Source: Halovulum sp039190275 (lineage in GTDB: Bacteria; Pseudomonadota; Alphaproteobacteria; Rhodobacterales; Rhodobacteraceae). Taken from it: a stretch of DNA of 8,733 nucleotides. The notes under the pieces were generated by a model that worked only from the letters and a program-made list of their open reading frames with translations, was not told where the DNA came from and did no database searches. Shown here one piece after another: positions 1-5,290 of this stretch. Made by a program: the position numbers and the translations under genes. The DNA lies in contig JBCCYF010000161.1 of assembly GCA_039190275.1 (NCBI GenBank), positions 1-8,733 on the forward strand. Direction: 5' to 3'. Numbering within the stretch: the stretch's first letter is position 1; each line of letters begins with the position of its first letter.

Positions 1-530
1 AAACATTCAAAAGTTAATTCCTTCAACTTCCGGGAGAGTTTACATTAGATCTTCACGGCCAGCAATAGACTAAGGTAAAGCAAGTTTATCCATTAACAAC
101 AAACTATACTGACCGACCTGCCGTTCAGGATCTGAGCATGGCGTGGACCGGGCCCTCCGCTATGCAAAGGGAGGACAGGACCGGACTGAAACCGGAGTGC
201 CGGACCATTCGCCCTGCTTACAGCAATATTCAGAACAGGTTCGTCAGTCGCCGTTTTTGGTGAAACCGTCGGGGCAAAACTGCTCCCGGTTGCAACTATG
301 GTCGTCGCAGGGTGCGTCCGTATCGCCCTCTGGCCACTGACACGTCGTGCATCCAACCTCCGCACGGGGCCCAAGACAACCGGTGCGTCGGCACGACCGA
401 ATGGCGAAGACGCTTTAGATGGCCAGTATTGCATCGCGGTTCATGTGGAAGACACCGTTCTGGCGGTTGGCCCGGCCCGAAGCTTGTCTTATGGTTTTCC
501 CTGAAATTCGATAACTTCCCTGGATAACAT
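1..530. other. Leader region without a supported gene
   Basis: About 530 bases precede the regulator and hold no frame I can defend as a gene. The first 120 bases or so are AT-rich and look intergenic. From about 130 to 500 the base composition becomes GC-rich and several short, mutually overlapping frames open on both strands (for example from 143 and 298 on the + strand, and across 93-434 on the - strand). Their translations are rich in Arg, Ser and Pro, show no motif I recognise, and none has a good ribosome binding site. The GC-rich part could be a decayed gene or the flank of an old rearrangement, but I cannot name a parent. Just before the regulator, the hexamer GATAAC occurs twice (510-515 and 523-528). 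No tRNA, insertion sequence end or strong hairpin was seen. Confidence 0.5.
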
Positions 531-1409
531 ATGACCTTCGAACAGCTTCGCACGTTTCTTTGGGTGGCAAGACTGGGCGGGTTTCGAAAAGCGTCTGAGC
601 GGCTGTTTCTCTCGCAACCTGCGGTATCGACGCGTATCGCAAATTTGGAACAGGATCTTGCGGCCAAGCTCTTTGAGCGCGGGCCGGGTGACCTTGTCCT
701 GACCAAGAAGGGACAACAACTCTTGGGCTATGCCGAGCAGATGCTCTTTGTAGAAGAGGAAATCAAACAGCGGGTCGCCAACCCGTCCGAGACGGAAGGC
801 CTATTCCGCCTGGGCGCATCCGAGACTATAGCCCAGGCTTGGCTGCCGTCCTTTTTCCAGGCCTTCAGCGCGCGGTATCCGAGGGTGAATATCGATCTGA
901 CCGTCGATATTTCGCTCAACCTGCGCGCCGCGGTTCTGGAGCGGCGCCTTGATCTTGCATTCCTCATGGGACCCGTCTCGGAGTACACCGTCAAGAACGT
1001 GAACCTCCCGCTCTTCGAGTTGCACTGGTACAAGGCTGCCCACATCAAGTCCGTCGATCTGACCGAGACGCCAATCATCTCCTACTCCAGCCAGACCCGG
1101 CCCTACAGAGAACTGACCTCCGAACTCGCCCGGCGGGTTGGGCCGAAAACGCGTGTGTTTTCGTCAGCCTCTCTGTCGGCCAGCGTCAGAATGATCGCTT
1201 CGGGAATCGCCGTTGGCCCCTATCCTCGTGTTCTTGCCGCGCAACATCTGTCCGCCGGAGAGGTCGTCGAATTCGATCCGGGGTTCGTTCCGTCGCCATT
1301 GGAGTTTACGGCGTCATATCTGGCCGAACCGCGTAGCTTTCTCATTGAAAACAGCGCCGAGATTGCGCGCGATGTGGCGCACGAGTGGCATAGTTCTCAG
1401 CCAGGATAA
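531..1409 (+). CDS. LysR-type transcriptional regulator
   Basis: This 292-residue protein has the normal length and layout of a LysR-type regulator. The N-terminal winged helix-turn-helix lies at about residues 3-60; the helix-turn-helix itself is near 18-37, with the family pattern A-S-E-R-L-F-L-S-Q-P-A-V-S. A linker helix follows at about 60-90. The rest is the periplasmic-binding-protein-like effector domain that senses a small ligand. The ATG at 531 places the helix-turn-helix at the usual distance from the start, although the ribosome binding site is weak. The gene lies directly upstream of, and in the same direction as, a transport and 5-oxoproline metabolism cluster, so it is probably its local activator. 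Its ligand is unknown; 5-oxoproline or glutamate is a guess from context. A 58-nt AT-rich spacer with a dyad separates it from the next gene, which suits an operator. The family call is firm; the regulon is inferred. Confidence 0.93.
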   Translation: MTFEQLRTFLWVARLGGFRKASERLFLSQPAVSTRIANLEQDLAAKLFERGPGDLVLTKKGQQLLGYAEQMLFVEEEIKQRVANPSETEGLFRLGASETIAQAWLPSFFQAFSARYPRVNIDLTVDISLNLRAAVLERRLDLAFLMGPVSEYTVKNVNLPLFELHWYKAAHIKSVDLTETPIISYSSQTRPYRELTSELARRVGPKTRVFSSASLSASVRMIASGIAVGPYPRVLAAQHLSAGEVVEFDPGFVPSPLEFTASYLAEPRSFLIENSAEIARDVAHEWHSSQPG

Positions 1410-1416
1410 TTTCAAT

Positions 1417-1440
1417 TTTTCTATCACCTTAGATAGAAAA
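1417..1440. promoter_or_regulatory. Perfect inverted repeat, candidate LysR operator
   Basis: TTTTCTATC (1417-1425) and GATAGAAAA (1432-1440) are exact reverse complements around the 6-base spacer ACCTTA. The core CTATC-N6-GATAG resembles the short interrupted dyads bound by LysR-type proteins, but gives T-N12-A rather than the textbook T-N11-A. It lies between the regulator gene and the genes it most likely controls, the expected place for an activator site. Only two of the nine stem pairs are G-C, so it is a poor terminator. The dyad is seen directly; its binding role is inferred. Confidence 0.5.
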
Positions 1441-1441
1441 G

Positions 1442-1447
1442 GATAAT
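1442..1447 (+). promoter_or_regulatory. Candidate -10 element of the operon promoter
   Basis: GATAAT matches five of six bases of the sigma-70 -10 consensus. At a 17-bp spacing the -35 position (1419-1424, TTCTAT) is poor and overlaps the inverted repeat. A weak -35 covered by an operator is typical of activator-dependent promoters. Transcription would start near 1454, leaving a very short leader before the GTG at 1468, or about 50 nt before the alternative GTG at 1504. Confidence 0.25.
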
Positions 1448-1467
1448 TTGAATAGATTGTATGGTTT

Positions 1468-2349
1468 GTGCCAGCATACCCCATCACTGGTTTTGGGGAC
1501 GACGTGGCGGCTCATCTTGAGAATTCGGACATCGCAGCTGCCCTGGGCAGTGAAGACATTCGTGGACGGATCAGACGCGGCATGTTTGATGGCCATACGT
1601 CCGGATTGGCCGCAGGAAAGCTTCAGTGCAATCTCGCCATTCTCCCCGAGGCCTACGCCCTGGACTTTCTGAGGTTTTGCCAACGCAATCCGAAGCCTTG
1701 CCCGCTGGTTGGTGTCGGGGATACCGGTGATCCCGCGCTGCCGACACTGGGTGAGGATATCGATATCCGAACAGATGTACCGCGCTACAGGATCTTTCAC
1801 GACGGAGAGTTGACCGGAGAGGTCAGCGATATCAGGGACCTGTGGCGCGACGATTTCGTGACCGTCGCCTTGGGGTGTTCCTTCACGTTTGAGAACGCCC
1901 TGATCCAAACCGGAATTCCGTTGCGCCACGTCAACCTCGGTCAAAACGTGTCCATGTTCCGCACCAATATCGACCTGCGTTCCGCCGGCCCCTTTTCGGG
2001 GAAGATGGTCGTGACCATGCGCCCGATCCCGTTTGACCGGGTGGAACAGGCACGAGAGATCAGCGCCCGTTTTCCGCATGCGCATGGAACACCGATCGCG
2101 ATCGGTGACGTCTCGGCGCTTGGCATCCGCGATCTGAGTACGCCGGACTACGGAGATCCAGTTGAGATCAAAAGAGATGAAGTGCCCGTGTTCTGGGCCT
2201 GCGGGGTTACGCCCCAAAACGTCTTGCGCGCGGCAAACCTGCCGCTCTGCATCACGCATGCGCCAGGACACATGCTGATTACCGACGTCGCGGAAGACGC
2301 AGAAACAACGATATACCAAACGAAACCCAACAAGGAGACCAAAGAATGA
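1468..2349 (+). CDS. YcsI/DUF1445 family protein (D-glutamate cyclase-like, putative hydro-lyase)
   Basis: The 293-residue product belongs to the YcsI/DUF1445 family, now grouped with D-glutamate cyclases. Family blocks are visible in order: G-H-T-S-G-L-A-A-G and N-L-A-I-L-P (residues 42-60), F-C-Q-R-N-P-K-P-C-P-L (70-80), G-C-S-F-T-F-E-N-A-L (136-145), M-F-R-T-N (163-167), C-G-V-T-P-Q (245-250) and H-A-P-G-H-M (264-269). No signal peptide or membrane segment is seen, so it should be cytoplasmic. In mammals, DGLUCY carries this domain plus another and converts D-glutamate to 5-oxo-D-proline; many bacterial members are only called putative hydro-lyases. The B. subtilis relative ycsI sits beside the 5-oxoprolinase genes pxpABC. 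Here the gene overlaps dctP by ATGA and shares an operon with a 5-oxoprolinase, which supports a role in glutamate/5-oxoproline chemistry. The start is uncertain: GTG at 1468 has no clear ribosome binding site, while GTG at 1504 follows GGGGA closely and gives 281 residues, nearer the family norm. The frame is closed upstream by TAG at 1453. Confidence 0.85.
   Translation: MPAYPITGFGDDVAAHLENSDIAAALGSEDIRGRIRRGMFDGHTSGLAAGKLQCNLAILPEAYALDFLRFCQRNPKPCPLVGVGDTGDPALPTLGEDIDIRTDVPRYRIFHDGELTGEVSDIRDLWRDDFVTVALGCSFTFENALIQTGIPLRHVNLGQNVSMFRTNIDLRSAGPFSGKMVVTMRPIPFDRVEQAREISARFPHAHGTPIAIGDVSALGIRDLSTPDYGDPVEIKRDEVPVFWACGVTPQNVLRAANLPLCITHAPGHMLITDVAEDAETTIYQTKPNKETKE
2332..2338 (+). promoter_or_regulatory. 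Ribosome binding site of dctP
   Basis: AAGGAGA lies inside the end of the preceding gene, with its AGGAG core 8 nt before the dctP ATG at 2346. It fixes the dctP start and supports strong translation of the binding protein even though the genes overlap. Confidence 0.8.
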
Positions 2350-3371
2350 AACGTGTTCTTGCCTTTTTGGCTGCAACGACCGCCATTTCGGTTCCCGCAT
2401 CTGCAGAAGACTTAAATGTGGTCGGAAGCTGGTCGAGCCTTCCGCTGCACAACAGCTATGAAGCCCCGTTCTGGACAAAGACCCTGCCGGGAGCAGGCGA
2501 TTTTACCGTTGAGCTGACAACCCACAATCAAATGGGGCTTGGCTTATCAGAGATCTATCCGCTTCTTGGTCAGGGGGTATATGATGTGGCCATGACAGTG
2601 GCTGACTATGCTGTCGGTGACGCCCCCGAGCTTGAAGGTCTGGATGTGCCGCTTCTTGCGCTTACCGCCACCGAGGCCCGCACGATGGTGGATGCGGCCC
2701 GGCCAATGGTCGAGGACATCTTTCGTGATCGGTTTAACGCAGAAGTGCTGGCCATTGCCCCCTATCCGCCACAGGTGGTGTTTTGCAACGCCGAGATCAG
2801 CAGCCTCGACGACCTCCAAGGGCTTAAGGTCCGGGCGTCGGGCCGTATGACCGCCATCTTTCTTGACGCCCTCGGCGCTGAGGGCGTCAATGTATCCTTC
2901 TCTGAGGTGCCCGGAGCGCTTCAAAATGGCGTGGTCGACTGCGCGGTGACCGGCGCCGGCTCTGGCTACTCGGCAGGATGGTGGGAGGTTTCAACACATT
3001 TGCTGCCCATTCCCCTGGGTGGTTGGGACAGCGTTGTGACAGCCATGAACCTGGATCGTTGGAAAGGGCTGAGCGAGGAAAACCAAACAACCATCGAGAC
3101 TCAGATTTCCAGCGGCTTCGAAGACCCCGCGTGGGCCAGTGCGCAGACGGCCTTGGTCGATGACATTGCGTGTCTCACCGGAAATGGCGATTGCCCTGCC
3201 GGCGATGCGCGCGACATGACACTCGTTGACGTCTCGGACGCTGACTTTGATCGGGCGCGTGCCATCCTGATTTCAGAGGTTTTGCCGGATTGGGCAGAAC
3301 GGGCCGGGACCGATTGGGCCGCACGTTGGAACGCTTCGGTTGGGGAAGTTGTTGGCGTGACGATTGAGTAG
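2346..3371 (+). CDS. dctP: TRAP transporter periplasmic substrate-binding protein (DctP family)
   Basis: This 341-residue protein is the extracytoplasmic solute receptor of a tripartite ATP-independent periplasmic transporter. Residues 1-20 form a Sec signal peptide: Lys-Arg at 2-3, a hydrophobic core and A-S-A before the likely cleavage at Ala20. The family's ligand-pocket region follows, with L-Q-G-L-K-V-R at 157-163; by family precedent Arg163 would salt-bridge the substrate carboxylate. The conserved segment from P-G-A-L-Q-N-G-V-V-D-C (to Cys199) through G-S-G-Y-S-A-G-W-W is also present. Cys147 and Cys199, and Cys276 and Cys283 (C-L-T-G-N-G-D-C), could form disulfides in the periplasm. 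The start overlaps the YcsI stop by 4 nt and has a good ribosome binding site; dctQ follows after 28 nt. The substrate is probably an organic acid. Context suggests 5-oxoproline or D-glutamate, and pyroglutamate-binding TRAP receptors are known from Bordetella (DctP6, DctP7). The sequence alone does not prove the ligand. Confidence 0.93.
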   Translation: MKRVLAFLAATTAISVPASAEDLNVVGSWSSLPLHNSYEAPFWTKTLPGAGDFTVELTTHNQMGLGLSEIYPLLGQGVYDVAMTVADYAVGDAPELEGLDVPLLALTATEARTMVDAARPMVEDIFRDRFNAEVLAIAPYPPQVVFCNAEISSLDDLQGLKVRASGRMTAIFLDALGAEGVNVSFSEVPGALQNGVVDCAVTGAGSGYSAGWWEVSTHLLPIPLGGWDSVVTAMNLDRWKGLSEENQTTIETQISSGFEDPAWASAQTALVDDIACLTGNGDCPAGDARDMTLVDVSDADFDRARAILISEVLPDWAERAGTDWAARWNASVGEVVGVTIE

Positions 3372-3383
3372 ACCACAGCCGTA

Positions 3384-3393
3384 GCCCCGGGGC
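3384..3393. repeat. Perfect 10-bp GC palindrome before dctQ
   Basis: GCCCCGGGGC is a self-complementary 10-mer ending 6 nt before the dctQ ATG, and is the dominant feature of the 28-nt dctP-dctQ gap. Its GGGG half sits where the ribosome binding site should be, so it may serve as a weak site or hide it. With no loop it is not a terminator. Confidence 0.35.
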
Positions 3394-3399
3394 AGTCGC

Positions 3400-3948
3400 A
3401 TGGAACTGAAGATGATAGCGTGGTTGCGCAACGTCAACCGGGCCGTCGCGCTTGCTGTCGGCCTGGGGCTGTTGGGCATGGCGGCATTCGTTGTGCTGGA
3501 TGTCATCTTGCGCCAGCTGCACACATCCTTTGGTGGTTCCGAGGAACTCGCGGGCTATGCGATGGCATTGGCGACGAGCTGGGGCATGGGCTATACGCTC
3601 CTCGAGCTTGGTCATATCCGAATTGACCTGCTCAGATCTCGGACCGGGCCGCGAGTGCGCGCGATGTTCGACCTCTTTGCTATGAGTGTTATGACCGGCG
3701 TTGTGGTCACCGTCGCTGTGAAATGCTGGCCTGTCGTCGCGCGGGCCATTGAGAACGAAAGCCGCGCCAACACACCGCTCGCAACGCCATTGGCCTGGGT
3801 TCAAGTGCCATGGTTCGCAGGCTGGGTGTGGTTTGCGCTAATGTCATGCGCGGTCACGCTCGCGGCACTCAGCCTTACTCTGCGAAATCGCGGTACCGAG
3901 ACCGAACCCTTCCTGGGTCCCTTTGCGGAACGGGACAGGTTGACATGA
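3400..3948 (+). CDS. dctQ: TRAP transporter small permease (DctQ family)
   Basis: The 182-residue product is the small membrane subunit of the TRAP transporter, which pairs with DctM so that the loaded binding protein can dock. Four hydrophobic segments fit the family's four-helix plan: about residues 15-37, 50-68, 90-110 and 133-158. The loop motif G-H-I-R-I-D-L-L (71-78) is a DctQ hallmark, as is the short polar run with T-P-L-A-x-P-L-A-W before the last helix (125-133). The ATG at 3400 gives the usual length but its ribosome binding site is poor. An ATG at 3412 would remove four residues and is equally possible. The stop overlaps the dctM start by 4 nt (ATGA at 3945), so translation of the two permease subunits is probably coupled, as expected for partners needed in equal amounts. 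Confidence 0.92.
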   Translation: MELKMIAWLRNVNRAVALAVGLGLLGMAAFVVLDVILRQLHTSFGGSEELAGYAMALATSWGMGYTLLELGHIRIDLLRSRTGPRVRAMFDLFAMSVMTGVVVTVAVKCWPVVARAIENESRANTPLATPLAWVQVPWFAGWVWFALMSCAVTLAALSLTLRNRGTETEPFLGPFAERDRLT

Positions 3949-5228
3949 TCACCTATGTGTCCGCAGGGCTCCTGGCGCTCCTCACCCTTTCCATTCCGGT
4001 CGGTATCGTGCTGTTTCTCCTGGGGTTTGGCATCGACCAGTTTTTCTCAAGCTTCCCACTCACCCGCGGGCTTGGGAATATGGTGTGGTCGTCGTCCAAC
4101 TCAGCGACCCTCATCGCGATCCCGTTTTTCGTTCTGCTGGGCGAAGTGCTGGTCCGGTCCGGTGTGGCGACGCGCACCTACACCGCACTTGACCGCTGGG
4201 TATCCTGGCTACCAGGCGGGCTGGTGCACGCCAACGTTGCCACCGCGACCATGTTTTCCGCAACCTCCGGATCATCGGTCGCTACAGCGGCCACTGTGGC
4301 TACCGTTGCCATGCCCCAGGCCGAAAAGCTGGGCTACGATCCAAAGCTGTTCTCGGGGGCCATCGCGGCAGGCGGCACGCTTGGCATCATGATCCCACCG
4401 TCGATCAACCTGATCGTCTATGGCTTTCTGACGCAGTCCTCGATCCCGCAGCTCTTTCTGGCCGGACTGGTTCCCGGGATTGTGCTGGCGTTGGCCTTTT
4501 TGATCATCACAGCCCTAATCTGCTCGCTGTTCCCGCATCTTGGCGGGCAGCGCCGGTTGTTTCCGCTGGCCCAAATGGCCCGCGCATTGATCGACCTGGT
4601 ACCGATCATCATCCTTTTCGGCTTGATCGTTGGTTCCATTTATCGCGGTTGGGCGACCCCCACCGAAGCCGCCGCCGTCGGCGTTGCCGGTGCCTTTCTG
4701 ATCGCAGCCGCCTTTGGAGGACTCGACTGGACAATGGTACGCGAGAGCCTGTTGGGCACGGTCAAAATCACCTCGATGATTATGCTTATCATCATCGGGG
4801 CGTCCTTCCTGAATTTCACGCTCTCCTCTGCCGGTCTGGGGCGCGAACTGACCGCGTTTATGGAGGGACTGGGCCTGTCACCCCTTGGGTTCATCTTTGT
4901 CGTTGTGATACTTTACATCGTACTCGGGTTCTTTATCGAAACCTTGTCACTGATGGTGGTGACTATTCCGATCATCGTACCGATGGTGCTGGCGCAGGGC
5001 TATGATGTCATCTGGTTCGGTATCCTCATGATCGTGCTCATCGAGATGGCCCTGATCACCCCACCCGTCGGACTAAACCTTTATGTTGTGCAGGGTGCCC
5101 GGAAATCCGGATCGCTCAACGAGGTGATGCTCGGCGCCCTTCCCTATGTTCTGGTGATGCTGGCAATGGCGTTCGCCCTCATCGCCTTTCCGCAGATCGC
5201 GTTGTTTCTTCCAAATGCGCTGACCTGA
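3945..5228 (+). CDS. dctM: TRAP transporter large permease (DctM family)
   Basis: This 427-residue protein is the transport channel of the TRAP system and moves substrate with a sodium or proton gradient. It is hydrophobic throughout, consistent with about 12 membrane segments. Family motifs are clear: S-G-S-S-V-A-T-A-A-T (108-117), G-T-L-G-I-M-I-P-P-S (144-153), A-T-P-T-E-A-A-A-V-G (237-246) and I-T-P-P-V-G-L-N (371-378). The frame is open back to an ATG at 3810, but that would add 45 residues of polar, Arg-rich sequence inside dctQ. The ATG at 3945 begins directly with the first membrane helix, overlaps the dctQ stop by ATGA and has an AGG at 3937-3939, so it is the better start. A 62-nt gap without a terminator leads to the 5-oxoprolinase gene. 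The substrate follows that of DctP and is unproven. Confidence 0.94.
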   Translation: MITYVSAGLLALLTLSIPVGIVLFLLGFGIDQFFSSFPLTRGLGNMVWSSSNSATLIAIPFFVLLGEVLVRSGVATRTYTALDRWVSWLPGGLVHANVATATMFSATSGSSVATAATVATVAMPQAEKLGYDPKLFSGAIAAGGTLGIMIPPSINLIVYGFLTQSSIPQLFLAGLVPGIVLALAFLIITALICSLFPHLGGQRRLFPLAQMARALIDLVPIIILFGLIVGSIYRGWATPTEAAAVGVAGAFLIAAAFGGLDWTMVRESLLGTVKITSMIMLIIIGASFLNFTLSSAGLGRELTAFMEGLGLSPLGFIFVVVILYIVLGFFIETLSLMVVTIPIIVPMVLAQGYDVIWFGILMIVLIEMALITPPVGLNLYVVQGARKSGSLNEVMLGALPYVLVMLAMAFALIAFPQIALFLPNALT

Positions 5229-5274
5229 GCCGTCGATGTTCGAATGGATTGCTGCGGTGAACATGGCCGCAACC

Positions 5275-5283
5275 AAAGGAGGT
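5275..5283 (+). promoter_or_regulatory. Near-consensus ribosome binding site of the 5-oxoprolinase gene
   Basis: AAAGGAGGT, almost fully complementary to the 3' end of 16S rRNA, ends 7 nt before the ATG at 5291. It is the strongest site in the window and decides the start of the enzyme. It lies in the 62-nt dctM-oxoprolinase gap, so this gene is probably translated independently of dctM. Confidence 0.9.
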
Positions 5284-5290
5284 GTGTCAG

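Larger units (their letters stand above)
1403..1453. repeat. 14-bp direct repeat flanking a dyad
   Basis: AGGATAATTTCAAT (1403-1416) recurs as AGGATAATTTGAAT (1440-1453), differing at one base, with 37 bp between starts. The copies bracket a perfect inverted repeat. The first copy includes the regulator's TAA stop codon. The arrangement occupies most of the spacer between the regulator and the operon. It could be a multi-site operator or a small local duplication. Confidence 0.6.

Noticed and set aside
1416..1440. Inverted repeat as a rho-independent terminator of the regulator gene
   Set aside because: The stem has only two G-C pairs and is followed by A residues rather than a T run on the + strand, so an operator is the better reading.
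1429..2478. A 349-codon open frame on the - strand
   Set aside because: It lies antisense to the YcsI-family gene and the start of dctP, has no recognisable domain, and is the kind of mirror frame GC-rich coding DNA produces.
3175..3804. A 209-codon - strand frame
   Set aside because: It is antisense to the end of dctP and most of dctQ; its His-, Arg- and Gln-rich translation matches no family I know.
3810..3944. An upstream in-frame extension of dctM from an ATG at 3810
   Set aside because: The added 45 residues are polar and Arg-rich, lie wholly inside dctQ, and precede a perfect family-type start at 3945 with an ATGA overlap.
5229..5290. Possible hairpin or terminator between dctM and the 5-oxoprolinase gene
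   Set aside because: Only a 5-bp TGCGG/CCGCA pairing with a 9-base loop is visible and no T run follows.
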